Translations under genes and position numbers: made by a program | Origin: Branchinecta lynchi | Taxonomy: Eukaryota > Arthropoda > Branchiopoda > Anostraca > Branchinectidae | DNA: 64,000 bases | Direction of reading: 5' to 3' | Assembly: GCA_023053575.1 (NCBI GenBank) | Contig: JAKZAP010000020.1 | Location: 20,608,764-20,672,763 of the forward strand | Notes under the pieces: model-generated | The model's input: the letters and a program-made list of their open reading frames with translations, nothing else | Told to the model about the DNA's origin: nothing | Database searches by the model: none | Shown: one piece after another, positions 10,795 through 22,289 of the stretch | Position numbering within the stretch: the stretch's first letter is position 1 | Layout of the letters: the number at the start of each line of letters is the position of its first letter

Positions 10795-11720
10795 ATTTAA
10801 GAGCACTAGAAATTCATCTGTAAGCAAAACCCTTGAGACGAAAATGGTTATAGGCTCATCAAGATCATCAAAACGTATATTTTGCTTAGAATTTTCTTTT
10901 TTACTTTAAAGGACACCTGAATGAAGAGTACCAAGTATCATCCCTATCTGTATGACGTCCGTTAACATTGCCTGCAGAAAACCCAATCCAAATACGAAAT
11001 ACTGTTTCCAAGCTATGATTTTTGGTCCGTTTTGCATCTGTCCTTATTTCAGTACCGAGCAATTTTAAAAATGAATAAAGGTCTCCAATCAACCCTTCTT
11101 CTAGAATATTTTTTAACCAGATAAACCCAAACGTATATCTAGAACAAATTCCAATATGGTCCGGGCGCTGTACAAGATTTGAATGAATTGCGCTTTCTGT
11201 CTTGGAGTCTGCATGTGCAAACCTCCGGAAACAATCATCCGTATTTTGAAACGTCACGCTCAGGAGAAGAATGCTCTCCGTGTCCATGTCTATAAATGCA
11301 TTATCCATGGTGTGTTCAAGTATGGTTTCATTGTTCAGGTGTCCTTTAAAGCAAATCCCGCGAGGGAAAAATGATCATGGGCCCTTGGGGATCACGAATG
11401 TGTATCGTTTGTTCAAAAGTTTTTTTTTTCACTTTTTGGCGAAGATGCGCAATTTGAGGATGCTGGAAATTCATTTTAAGCAAATCACTTGTGGCACAAA
11501 GATTATGGGCCCTCGGGGATCATGAAATGTATCATTTGGTCAAAATTATATTCTTGTCAGTTTGCGGTTAAGATCCGCACTTCAAGTGACTAGAAGTTCA
11601 TTTCTGAGCAAAATCTTTCAGGCAAGAATGATCATGGGTTCATGGGGATCATGAAAATAGAATTTTTGCTTAAAGTATTTTCTTATACCTTGCGGTTAAG
11701 ATGAGTACTTTAAAAGATAG
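10795..11720. repeat. ~115-bp tandem repeat array Q, split by a MITE
   Basis: Units recur at about 10795, 11340, 11455 and 11570. Each has TGGAAATTCATTT, GAGCAAAATC, ATGATCATGGG, GGGGATCATGAA, a TTTTGCTTAAAG tract and TTGCGGTTAAGATG. Divergence is moderate. The first unit is cut by the TTAA element at 10906-11349. The array ends where an HLN-C copy begins near 11722. Confidence 0.75.
10906..11349. mobile_element. TTAA MITE, family M (444 bp)
   Basis: Both ends read TTAAAGGACACCTGAA, inverted, with TTAA at 10906-10909 and 11346-11349. TTAA targets suggest a piggyBac-type MITE. The body contains TTCTAGATATACGTTTGGG in inverse, seen again in the copy starting at 58380. The 135-codon minus frame (10901-11308) spans the element and is chance. 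Confidence 0.8.
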
Positions 11721-11721
11721 T

Positions 11722-12783
11722 CGGATCCGGGAAGTGACAATTTCTAAGCCAGTCTTGTAAAGTCTCTAATGCTCCAGCCAAGTTTCATAGTCCTAGCACA
11801 TCTAGAAGTACCTTAACTCCCGTCACCACAATTCCGGACTTCCCCCCCCCCCCCCCCCCTTTCAACTCCCCTAGTGCCCGAATCCGGTCCGGTTCTGTCA
11901 TTGATGTATCTAGGGCTTGTGCTTGTTCTTCTCACCAAGTTTCATTCCGATCGCTCCACTCTAAGCGTGTCGCACGATTTTCGGTTCTCCCACCCCCCCC
12001 CCCCCCTCATATCCTTGTCCCGGTCCTGGCTTGAAATGTGACACCTGAGACACGAGGTCTTTCCAAATATCAAGTTTCATTAAGGTCCGATCACCCGTTC
12101 GAAAGTTATACATACCTCGAGATTCAGGATTCCCCCTACCTCCACTCCCCCCGCGATGGTCGGATCGGGGAACTCGCCATTTCTAAGTTAATCAGGTTGA
12201 GTCCCTCACTTGTCTGCCAAGCTTTATCGTCCCGCACCACCTGGAAATACCTTAACTCTGGATCAACGGAATTCCGGAACCCCTTCCAGTCTCCCCCAAC
12301 AGTGTCCAAATCTGGTCCACTTCTGTTAGTGATGTATCTAGGACTTGTGCTCGTTCCTCTCAAAAACGTTTCATCACAATCGCTCCACTCTAAGCGTGTT
12401 ATGGGATTTCAGGTTCCCCCATCCGACTCCCCCCTTCACACACAGTCATCAGTTCCGGTCCGGATTTGAAATGGGACATCACAGACACGAGATCTCTCCA
12501 TATATCAAGCTTCATTGAGATTCGATCACCTGTTCAAATGTTATGCATGCCACTAAACTCCACTTTCCGCCCCCCCCCCCCTCGCCCACGATTGTCGGAT
12601 CTGGGAAGTGACTATTTCCAAGTTAGTTTGGTCGCGTCTCTGATATCCCTGCCAAGTTTTATCGTCCACGCACATCTGGAAGTACCCTAACTCGCGGTCA
12701 CCGGAGTGACCAACTGACAGATCGACGGAAAAGTGATCGGTATAGATAGATAGATCGGTGTATTTCAAAAGCCCACGGGCCAT
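11722..12783 (-). mobile_element. HLN-C copy lacking the 3' end
   Basis: Minus-oriented modules carrying (as read on plus) CCAAGTTTCAT, TCCGGTCCGG and CCCCCC runs. The 5' zone is at 12700-12783, where the minus strand reads TATACCGATCACTTTTCCG. The stem-loop 3' end is missing: the copy abuts the 115-bp array at 11722. The 143-codon frame at 12038 follows the modules and is not a gene. The 5' end lies against the tail of a LINE fragment. Confidence 0.75.
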
Positions 12784-12785
12784 AT

Positions 12786-13165
12786 ACACAAACAAACAAA
12801 AACAAAAACAAAAATATAACTTAAACAATCAGACTCCTTCTTAACTCTAAAGATTTATCTATGTACACGCCCACTCGAGTAATAACGGCAGGGTTAGTAT
12901 TACTCAAAACTTCAGGAAGTGACAAAGTCACACCCTCTAGATAAATTTTCCTTAAATTAGAAAGCTTCGGGCATCTACGGAGGAAATGGTCCAAATTTTC
13001 TTCCTCCTTTTCAAAAAGTGGGCAAGCATACCTCCCATCAGGAACCACACTACCTCTCTTAAAACCTTCTGCCTGCTCTGAATTGGAAGGCAGTTTGCAC
13101 TTTGTCCGGAACGCCCGTGCCATAAAAATTACATACAAAATAAAGATCGCCAAGCATTAAACCTG
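12786..13165 (-). mobile_element. Non-LTR retrotransposon 3' fragment (C-terminal of reverse transcriptase ORF)
   Basis: A frame of 110 codons (13153-12821, minus) contains GFKRGSVVPDGRYACPLF then EKEEENLDHFLRRCP. This is the CP-x-x-x...H-F-L-x-x-CP knuckle found after the reverse transcriptase domain of Jockey/CR1-like LINEs. TAG follows at 12821, then a T- and G-rich tail (12788-12815). It is 5'-truncated, and the catalytic YxDD region is absent. Confidence 0.75.
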
Positions 13166-14050
13166 CTAAAAATAAGCTTGTATTCGACTGATATAGAAAC
13201 AATCGAAAAAAAAGGATGTTCTTTGCTTCATATTGCAGAAGTCGTCGTGAGAATCGCAGCAGCTTTGCTTTAATAGTTGATTTCGGTCGTTCTCATTGGA
13301 TTGCCACTGAGCTTACTGCTCTTGATTGTTATAAATTTCACTTTTTGATGCATTATCTTGTCCAGTCGCTGATAATTGATGTTCATTGCGGATATTATTG
13401 AAAACAAAGCGAAAGTGGGCAAGGTAAGAAAGATTTGAGCGTGAACGAAACATCGTATCAGTTATCATTTTTGACCAGACTGTCTGCTTTTTAAACTTTG
13501 TACATGACTGATTGCATTCACCCAGAATATCATTTTCCAAGGTAATGTGACACTTTTAATATTTTGGTTTTAGCAAGGCCGTCTGACCTAGCCGAACACT
13601 TTGATGCGGTTTTTCTTCCGCGTTTTGTATTGAATTGACGTACTCATTGAGTAACTAGCCCAAACCAAACTAATGGTTTGTTTAAAGTTGCCAGTGAATG
13701 GTGAATTTGTTATGACATTTCTGCTGATATTGCCCGAAATTGGAACTTCTGGTCTTGAAAAATTGATTGGTCTTCAAAGTGTTGATAAGATTTACGTCGT
13801 AATCGCTCGCCAATGATTGTAAGTTTTCTAGAAATAACAGAAAAATCAAACCGTCTAGTAGCGCAAACACAAATGAAATTTTTTTATCTAAAAAAATTGC
13901 ACTTTTTCAGTTTGTTTCAACCCATTAACTCTCTAATATTTCCCAAATAACTCTTCTTTTAATCCCGACAGTCCTTTAGATTCTTACGTCAGGTGCTGCA
14001 GTTTTTCTTTGGCCTCGTCACATAGTGGTCACAAATTAATATGGACGTGC
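13166..14050. other. No gene recognised (0.9 kb)
   Basis: Unique-looking AT-rich sequence. Frames at 13216 and 13313 overlap on opposite strands with no motif. Confidence 0.4.
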
Positions 14051-14055
14051 ATCAC

Positions 14056-14099
14056 AAACATTATATCCCGTCCTCACTTCAGGACGGGATATAATGTTT
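14056..14099. repeat. Perfect 19-bp inverted repeat, 6-nt loop
   Basis: AAACATTATATCCCGTCCT, a CACTTC loop, then the exact inverse AGGACGGGATATAATGTTT. No mismatch in 19 pairs. No T-run follows, so a bacterial terminator reading does not apply. It could be a small foldback insertion or a hairpin RNA source. Confidence 0.9.
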
Positions 14100-14223
14100 A
14101 GTAAGTGACTAATTTATCAAAAAAACACTATCTTGGTAATGGCAAATTTGGGTGTTACGTCAAGTATAATTACATTTTATAATATATACAATTCGTCATC
14201 ACAGACCTATTGTAGTATACAAA

Positions 14224-16595
14224 CAAGAGCTACGAGCTCATATGGCACTTGTTAAGAGTAGGTGGTATTAGAAAGTAGAAGAGAACTTCACAAAACAACC
14301 CGCCATCCAAAAATGCAGTTCCGACCTAGAATTGGGATATCTAGTTTCACTCAAGTCTGAAAATTTCCGACATCGCCTCCAAGCCATCGCCAACCTTCCA
14401 AGTTTCAACCCAAGAAATCCACTCGCTATGTCCCTAGATGTGCCCATGATTTCCGGTACCCCCTTCCAACCCCCCATACACCGCGACCGAATCTGGTCCG
14501 GGATTCTAACTGGATCAGCTGAAGCATTTTTCCCACCTATCGTTCACTCGAATCTGAACCTTTTTTGTGGAACTCCCAGTAAATCTCCCCCCCCCACTCC
14601 ACTGTGGTAGGATCCTATTTGAACCTTCACATATGTCATCTAAGGCATATGATCTCTGTACCTTTCAAGTTTCATTCAAATCATTCCAATTGTTTGACCC
14701 TGATGCCAGCAACAAAATTTCCCCCTTCCAGCTCCGCCCACCGTGGCGGAATACGACTCGGAAATATAAATGCCACAACTTTGACTTACCCTGGTCACGT
14801 CCATCAAGTTTGACTGGAATTGAAGCAGAGCCTATCTGCAAATATCCGAGTCCCGCTCCCCCTACCCCTCACCTTGGCCGGATCCTGTCCGGACGCCAAA
14901 TAACAAATCGGTCGCATAAGCTCGGCAGTGTCCAATTTGCATGCTATTTTGTCTATCCGTTTGGTTTTTGTGCATGTCAAATCTTTTCGCAACCCCCATG
15001 ATGGTCAGATCGGGGAAACGACCATTCTCAATTCCGTCTGTTCGGGTCCCTGATATGTCTTCCAAGTATTATCTTCTTAGAACATCAGGAACTTCCGAAC
15101 TTGCGGGATCGCCAGAATTAAGCCCCCCCCCCCCCCAGACTCCCCAACAGTGTCCGAATCTGGTCCGGTTATGTCAACAGTTTATCTAGGACTTGCGCTT
15201 GTTTCTTCCCACCAAGTTTCGTCCCGATCCCTCCACTCTAAGCGTTTCTCAAGATTTCCGGTTCCCACCTCTGGCTCCTGCAAAAGTCACCGGATCCGAT
15301 CTGGATTTGAACTCGGTCGTCTGAGACTCGGTGTCTTTCCAAATATCAAGTTTCAGTAAGATCCGATCACACGTTGGAACGCTATAAATACCTCAAGATT
15401 CCGGATTTCCCCCTCCTCCACTCCTCCCAGGACCTGACATGGAACATCTGAGACGATATCTCTTTCCACTTGCCTAGTTTCATTAAAATCCAATCTCTTA
15501 TTCAAAAACTGCCCGTGCCACTAGATTTTGGATTCCCAATCCCTCCACTCCTCCCACAATGGTCGGAGCGAGGAAATGACTATTCTCAAGTCAATCTGTC
15601 CGGACCCCTTACACGCCTGCCAAGTTTCATCGTCCTATCACACCAGGAAGTACCGAAATCGCTGCACTAGAAATTCGGATCCCCCCCCCAACTCCCCCAC
15701 AGTGAACAGAACCAGTCCGGTTATGTCAATCACGTATCTAGGGCTTGTGCTTGTTCTTTCCACCAAGTTTCATCCCGATCCTTTCACTCCAAGCGTTTCC
15801 CAAGATTTCCGATTCCCCCCTCCAGCTCCCCCCAATGTCACCGAACCCGGTCTGTAATCAAACTGGGATGTCTGAGATACGAGGTCTTTCTATATATCAA
15901 GCTTCATTGAGATCCGATCATCCGTTCGTAAGTTAGAAATGCCTAACTTTTCCGGGTTACCCCTCCCTCCAGCCCCCTCCCCCTCACCAGATGATCGAAT
16001 CGAGGAAACGTTCGGGTCCCTGACATGCCTGCCAATTTTCATCGTCCTAGCACATCAGGAAGCACCGAAGGGATCACTAGAAACTCGGACCCCCCCCCCC
16101 CCCCCCCAACATCCCCAAAGTGAGCGGATCCGGTCCGGTTATGTCAATCACGTATATACGACTTGTGCTTGTTCTTTCCACCAAGGTTCATCCCGATCTC
16201 TCCACTCTAAGCGTTTTCCAAGATTTCCGGTTTCCCCCTCCAACTCCTCCCAACGTCACCGGATCCGGTCTGGATTTAAAATGGGAGATCTGAGACACAA
16301 TTTCGTTCCATACATCAAGTTTCATTAAGATCCGACCACCCGTTCGAAAGTTAAAAGTACTTCATTTTTCCTGATTCCCCCTCCCTCCCCCAGATGGTCG
16401 GATCGGCGAAGTGACTATTTCTAATTTAATCTGGTCCGGTCCCTGGTATGCCTGCCAACTTTCATCGTCCTACCTTATCTAGAAGTGCCCGAACTAGCAA
16501 AACCGGGACAGACCGACCGACCGAACGAACGACAGACCGACATCGGACAGAAATTGCGATCGCTATATGGCACTTGGTCGAAGGGCAAGTGCCAT
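14224..16595 (-). mobile_element. Complete HLN-C element, 2372 bp
   Basis: On the minus strand it begins ATGGCACTTGCCCTTCGACC at 16595, a 10-bp stem with an inner arm CAAGTGCCAT. It then has a CGGTCGGTCTGTC tract (16500-16550) and about sixteen diverged ~140-bp modules. It ends with the GAGCTCGTAGCTC stem-loop and TTG at 14224. Modules alternate in three types and each ends in a G6-G14 run (C on plus). Flanks are AT-rich with Ts at both junctions. Frames up to 144 codons (14567-15001) track module repeats and are not genes. Confidence 0.8.
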
Positions 16596-17800
16596 AATAA
16601 AAACCAAAAACGGACGTTGGAATAATATCAAAGAAGCACGTCCATACTACTTTTTCGGGAAATGCGACCCTGCCGTGACTTGTTTCTTTTTAAAGCTTTT
16701 TCTTTTCAGAAAGTTTCTTTTCAGTGTTGTTATTATTTATTTTTATTTTTTGGTTCATTATTAGGTTAATTGGTTAGAAGTTAGTTTCATGTTGTTTTTT
16801 GTATGGTCTTATGTCTTTCCATATATTACTTTTTCCTCTTTCTTGTATGTATACTCCGTCTTTCTCCTTTTGAGTGTATGATGGGTTATAAATAAATTAT
16901 TATTACTCCGGTGTGCGGTCCAGCTTTTGTGCAATCTTTCTCTTAGGTGCGAGAACTTTCTTCGGGCAATTCTTCTCGGTGGCTTCTCGGTCTTTCCCTA
17001 AACTGTAGTGCTTCTGGAATGTTTTTCAAGCGCGTATGTGCTTTGTGTGTAACCGGTCGTCAAGCCGGAATGATTTTTTTTTTTTTTTTTTTTTTTAGTA
17101 AAGTTGTTGTTGTTGAATCCTTTGTTGGTGGTCCCGATGAAAAATTTGTAGCCTGCGTAGTTGTACAAAAGTTGCATCTAGTGATATGCAGTAGTAAAGA
17201 GTACTATCATTTAAGGTGCCTCAGACTGGGCCAATCTGAAGTAGTATCCAGTAGCATCCTGTCTTACTCTAGGAGCATCAGGTCTTGCTAATAGCCGCAT
17301 GTAGTAGAATACAGTAACACGGAAGTCTTGAAGTAGAAGCATGACAGTAGTAGCATCAGTTAGTACTCCATGCTACTTTTTCGTATAACTTCGTACTACT
17401 ATTCTGAGAAAGATTTTTCATCGGGGTGGCCCCCATTTTTCCTGAATTGCGTAGGAAATCATCCCTTTATTGGAAGTAAACTTGGTTCGGACAATCCGCT
17501 GCTTCTGGGGCTTTCGGGTGCGATTTTTCGCCTGTCTCTGCAACTTTGGCGGGTTACTTCACACAACAAACTTGATGTTCAGGCACCTTTTTTGTTGCTT
17601 GTGTTTTCTCCTTTTGTCTTGTTATTGATTTATTTATTTTTTCTTTGTTTTTTTTATGTTGCGAGTGGCCCTAGTTGGTCCTTATTTCAATGAATATTCT
17701 TTTCTTAGCAGATTTGTAATTAACAAACAAACATCCAATACCATTACTGGTATTTTTTTTTCTCTCGGAGTAGGCTACACTAGAGGAGTAGATAAAGTAA
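16596..17800. other. No gene recognised (1.2 kb)
   Basis: T-rich DNA with a 27-T run near 17070 and diverged repeats around GTAGTAGCATC (17170-17380). Frames at 16947 and 17370 are low-complexity and lack motifs. Confidence 0.4.
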
Positions 17801-17804
17801 GTAA

Positions 17805-17910
17805 AATTATATCCAAATAATGCATAAAACAGATACGTCTGCTATGATGCTTTGGCAGCGACATTTCGGCCCTTCTTGCCAAGGGTCCTCGTCAGGCTGT
17901 CAAACTTAAG
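17805..17910 (+). mobile_element. MITE-A single arm
   Basis: AATGCATAAAACAGATACG, CTATGATGCTTTGGCAGCG and ACATTTCGGCCCTTCTTGCC run to CTCGTCAGGCTGTC. The opposite arm is absent. Confidence 0.7.
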
Positions 17911-17939
17911 GGTCAAATTTGGGGAAGGATCGAACCTGC

Positions 17940-18365
17940 AGTCTAAATAAAAATATAAATACTTTTAAATGTATGTATGTATATATTTATTTCCCATCAG
18001 ATGAAAACAGATGGAGTACAAGATAAAAAGAAAACGAGAAACACACTACGAGAGAATACACTAACACAGAAAAACAAAGAACGAGATGGATACCTAAATA
18101 CAAAAGACAGAACTACTGCCTCAAAATGGTTGCCCAAGGATGAGCAACAATACCAGAGTTGTATCTGGCAATCTGAGCTATGATCGCTTCATCTGGGTCG
18201 ATAATCCCATACCGACTTGTCACAAAACGGTTGCTAGTCCATGGTGGAAGCGGTAGGAGGTACTTCGCATATTTGTAATATGTAGACCGCAACTTTTTCT
18301 TATCTTCCTTTTGGAATATCCTCCAAAAAGGACTTAGGTACAGATAGTGGGGTAGTGCCATTGCA
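17940..18365 (-). mobile_element. LINE 3' fragment (C-terminal of RT ORF)
   Basis: The 82-codon minus frame (18361-18113) starts MALPHYLYLSPFWRIF and contains RSTYYKYAKYLLPLPPW, then NRFVTSRYGIIDP. The LRSxYYKYAKYLLxLPxWTxN pattern is seen at the C-terminus of CR1-like/R1-like LINE polyproteins. TAG at 18113 is followed by an A-rich 3' UTR (on minus, T-rich) and an AAATAAATATATA tail near 17965. It is 5'-truncated at about 18365. Confidence 0.65.
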
Positions 18366-18402
18366 TTGTACAGCTGAGCCAGAAATATATAAATATATAT
18401 TA

Positions 18403-18998
18403 TTTGACAGTATTACTCTTCCCCTTCCCGGTAAACCAAAACTGTTACATTCCTTTTTGTCACTTTCTCGGACCACAGTTGTATAAAAATACTAGTCTTA
18501 CCTACTGACCCTTGTTTCTCCTGGAGATGCTAAGTGCTTATTAACCTCCCATTAATTTCTTCTTTCAGGTTGTGCCGGTAGGTCCTGGTGAATCACCGAA
18601 TTCGCTAACGAATGAGACCAAATGAAGGGGTAAATCACCGAATTTACGAAGGGACAGTTGGATGAATTAGTAAATTCGATACAGAAAGGGGAACCAATAA
18701 ACACGTTAAATCGCCCAATTTCGAAATGCGTGAACAAACGATTTTATGAAAGGCCATGTACTAGGACTGATTTGACAGTATTCTTCTTCCCCTTCCCGGT
18801 AAACCAAAATCTGTCGTCTAAGTTTTGAGCATCTTCCTCTTCGAATTTGCCACACTTGTTTCATTCCTTTTTGTCACTTTCTCGGACCACAATTGTATAC
18901 AAAATACTAGTCTTACCTACTGACCCTTGTTTCTCCTCGAGAAGTTAAGTGCTTATTAACCTCCCATTAATTTCTTCTTTCAGGTTGTGCCGGTAGGC
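18403..18998. repeat. Direct duplication, period 368 bp, with acceptor-like sequence
   Basis: Copy 1 (18403-18580) and copy 2 (18771-18998) share TTTGACAGTATT, CTTCCCCTTCCCGGTAAACC, ACTAGTCTTACCTACTGACC and ATTTCTTCTTTCAGGTTGTG. Copy 2 has about 55 extra bases near 18810-18860. Both end in a pyrimidine tract plus CAG, a good 3' splice-site shape. Between them (18590-18740) lies an imperfect set of AATCACCGAATT repeats. No coding frame continues after either acceptor. Confidence 0.8.
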
Positions 18999-19369
18999 TA
19001 AATTGAGTTAAAGTGGTGAGAGTTGGCAAAAATAATGCTGACTTCACAGGAAGTCCTGTGACATAGTTATGAAGACATCGAGATCGGTTTCTTGAAGTGT
19101 ACCGAGATGCGAGTGTACCGTCTGAAGCTGTGACTAGTACATGTTAGTTCTCATGATGCATGTTTGATTATTGCTGACTAGTTTAGCACGGGTATGTGTA
19201 ATTTTGTAGTCCTGTTTGCTTAGATTATTTGAACCCGTATGAACTAAATTTATTTGAGCGCTCTGTCGTGTTTTTTCTCATAATTCAGCCTAGATCCCTA
19301 CTTTGTCGCGCCTTGTGTTATTTTACTACAATATATTAAAACAACGCATAAAGCGTTTTATACATTTTT

Positions 19370-19600
19370 TAAATATATGTTTCCCAGCCAGATTGGGCTC
19401 AAGGAGTATTCTACTACAGCAATTATTTAACCTATTTATCACCCACAAATTCCTTAGAAAACAAGACCAGAGACAGATATTCCTTCAGCCTAAGCTGACT
19501 CCCTTTCATATTTGACGGTGCAAAACGGATAAGTCAGCTACATTTATTAGACCTATTTTTCGGCCCTTCTTGACAAGGAGCCTCTTCAATCCTCACATCA
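19370..19600 (+). mobile_element. MITE-A arm with flanking module
   Basis: TATGTTTCCCAGCCAGATTG and CTCAAGGAGTATT (19376-19415) are the outer module seen beside MITE-A at 54395 and 63110. TTTGACGGTGCAAAACGG follows at 19510, then TTTTTCGGCCCTTCTTGACA. Only one arm is present. Confidence 0.65.
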
Positions 19601-19915
19601 AGTTTCATCAAAATATCTTATTCCCTCGAGAGTTATCCTGCCGACAGATCGACGGACAAACGGACAACTTTTCTCCACTTAGGTTTTGAGATCCCGGAAC
19701 CAAGTGGAATAAATAAAGAAAAAGAAAGGAAGAGAATGCTGAAAATAACTAACGATCTTTCACCAGCACTATGAAGTGCACCGAGATCTGGTTGCTTCAT
19801 CTGATGATACATCTTACCTTACAACTTAGCTCCGGCGAAGCGCGTTTGATTTTTGCTGACTAGCTTAGTATGGGTATGTGTAGTTTTTACGCTGATTTAA
19901 GGACGATTCTGGCGG

Positions 19916-20395
19916 TCTGGAAAGCTACGCGAGCTTATGCGCCAGCTGTTCTTGCGACTACGGCTAAAAGACGCTTCGCTTTCCAAAGCTGTTCTCGCGC
20001 TCTGCTAGTTTCCGCCAGCACTTGGAAAGCGAATCCACTTCGCGAGTGGAAAGTGATTTCAGCAAGTCAGCGAGAAGTTGTAAAGGTGCAACTGAGGCTC
20101 AGCGACTTTTGGCTTATTCTTGCGCTCGGCGGATTCTCGCTTTGCTTTTCGCCATGGTGCAGGAAAGCTACACGAGCTTATGCGCCAGCTGTTCTTGCGA
20201 CTACGACTAAAAGACGCTTCGCTTTCCAAAGCTATTCTCGCGCTCCGGTAGTTTCCGCCAGCACTTGGAAAGCTCGCGAGTGGAAAGTGATTTCGGCAAG
20301 TTAGCGAGAAGTTGTAAAGGTGCAACTGAAGCTGAGCGATTGTTTGTTTGTTCTTGCACTCGGCGGATTCTTGCTTTGCTTTTCGGAAAGCGAAT
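19916..20395. repeat. Tandem duplication, period ~243 bp
   Basis: Two units, starting GGAAAGCTACGCGAGCTTAT near 19919 and GGAAAGCTACACGAGCTTAT near 20162. Both contain AAGACGCTTCGCTTTCCAAA, CCGCCAGCACTTGGAAAGC and GAAGTTGTAAAGGTGCAACT. They are GC-richer than the surroundings and carry many short palindromes (GGAAAGCG...CGCTTTCC). The 144-codon frame here mirrors the duplication. A related motif is at 40260-40380. Confidence 0.85.
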
Positions 20396-21141
20396 CCAAG
20401 AGATCGTCAGTATCGCCCTTTAATTATTTTATTTGTACTTTCATTTTTCATCCTTCAGTATCAGTGAAAGTTTCGTTATACTTTTTCGCCCCTTGCGTGT
20501 ATTCTTATTTGACATCGAAATTTCATCAGCACTAAAGTGTTACTTTCACCAGCGCCGTGAAGTGCCCTATGATGGCCTATGATTGAATTCAGTGTACCCG
20601 GATTTGCTTTGATTTTTTGTTTATCTTTCTGTGTTTTTTTTACATTCTTTTAATACCATCGGCATACTTTGTTCCCTTTGCAAACACAGTCTACTCTCTT
20701 CATCAGTGTAAATACTATAGGTTTTTGTCATTATTTGGTCAGCTTGAAATTAGAAGTAGTCTCACTTTTCAGGTCATGCCAACAAAGGCTCTGCTGGGTA
20801 AAATACCTTCTATTTTCTCTAAATGATCTAATCGTCTAATACGTGATGAAATTGGCATCGACTGCTGTCATCATACCCATCTGGTGATAAGGCCCTGCGA
20901 TTTGTCCGTAAAATTGACATATTTTGGGTCTTACAGCAGATTTACTAAATCAATACTTAGCGATCACACGTCAGATCACACGTTGGTCGAACTAATTAGA
21001 CTCGGGTCTTATAGGCATGCTGTTTGTCTTGGTCAAAATGTGAAGCTTTAACTGCAGATATCCTTAGTTGATATGGGGAGATAACGATTCAGACAAAAAG
21101 TTGACACATTCTTACCCATTTGAGATCACGGAACCAGTTTT
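20396..21141. other. No gene recognised
   Basis: A TTTCACCAGCGCCGTGAAGTG block at 20545 resembles 19757, so the tandem pair sits within a slightly larger repeat. Otherwise unassigned. Confidence 0.4.
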
Positions 21142-21184
21142 TGGGATCCCAAAACGTAAGTGACGGGATACCTGGGATTTCGTA

Positions 21185-21350
21185 AAAGTTTATTTATTTA
21201 TTTCCGTCAGAACTGAGGAGTACAAAATAATGTATAAAACAGAAATATGCCTAAACCATCTGGTCCATTCAGTGACACATAAATACTATAAGAAATACAC
21301 GAGATTTCAACAACTAAGTTACAATTATTTACGCACTATATTATTCACTT
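21185..21350 (-). mobile_element. LINE 3' UTR tail
   Basis: TTTATTTATTTATTTCCGTC at the plus left end is the inverse of an (AAAT)n tail, followed by sequence without a frame. It resembles tails at 17965 and 63930. No coding part remains. Confidence 0.45.
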
Positions 21351-21356
21351 GTTAAA

Positions 21357-21870
21357 CAAGACCAAAGGTTTCGATGGGATCCCAAAAATTGAATATTTAC
21401 AGACAATCGGGTCTTTTAGCGGTCCAGTGGTAATCATCGGAGAAGACGAAATTCAAATATGGATTCACCATGCGAGTTTACCCCTATAGCCTGCGTCATG
21501 TCTACTTTGACGAAAGTTCCTGCCTTACTTCTGCCAAATTTACGGTTTAAGCCGGATTCCGGGCGACTACTTGTCTTGCAAAAAATTTAAGTTCAAAAAC
21601 AGGTTCAGCGTATCTCCATTCCATCCATATCTCCATAATCAACTTCACATAAAACTTCAACTTTTAACAAATTTTCCGATTTCAGCAGGATTCGTGGTGA
21701 AATGTGTCCAGGTATAAAATGATTGTCATACACGAATTCAGCATGACTTCTTACCCGTAAATCGAATACCTAATGGAATTCATATAAAACTCTTACTTTT
21801 AACAGATTTTCTGGTTATGGCCGGATTCCGGGCGATCTACTTGTCCGAGGACAAAATAATTTTCGGTACA
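21357..21870 (-). mobile_element. HLN-B 3' half in inverse orientation
   Basis: Begins CAAGACCAAAGGTTTCGATG, then GGGATCCCAAAAATTG, then modules with GTTTAAGCCGGATTCCGGGC and CTACTTGTCTTGC. The orientation is opposite to the host HLN-B copy, and it stops where the plus-strand 5' tract begins. Confidence 0.7.
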
Positions 21871-22289
21871 GGTCTGTGCGGTCCGGTTCTGTCCGTCCGT
21901 CCGTCTGTCAGCTCGATAACTCTCGAAGTGGTTAAGATATTTTATTCAAACTTGTCATGAGGATTCTTTGGATCAAAGTAGAGGTCAAGTTCGAAGATGG
22001 GTTCTATAGCTCTCCATTTAGGGGTGAAGGAGGGGTTTCAGATTGAGGGGCGAAATTTTTTTTTTTAAAGCTAATGAGATAGTCGATATACGATAAGAAG
22101 ACATGATAAATCAGAATCTGAAAATTATTTTCTTGCCGGACAAGTAGTTCACACGGATTGGAGAGTCATTTATTCAACTTTATTTCCTTGACGGATAAGC
22201 TGCCAAAATTTGCCAAAACCCGGAAATTTGGATCGAAAGGTTCGTCTCTCAATGTCACCAGCTCTTTTGCTCTGCATGCAGCCTATTGC

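Noticed and set aside
10901..11308. 135-codon minus frame
   Set aside because: Coincides with TTAA MITE M. The inverse copy at 58380 does not keep the frame.
12038..12469. 143-codon frame, plus strand
   Set aside because: Lies wholly in HLN-C modules. Its peptide repeats with the module period and has no domain.
14567..15001. 144-codon frame, plus strand
   Set aside because: Reads through HLN-C modules. Composition (S, P rich) follows C-runs.
15528..16328. Overlapping proline/serine-rich frames of 109 and 129 codons
   Set aside because: Antisense shadows of HLN-C modules with poly-C tracts, not genes.
18403..18998. Pair of LTRs flanking an internal region
   Set aside because: Copies do not begin TG and end CA, have no target duplication, and the 190-bp interval between has no retroelement features.
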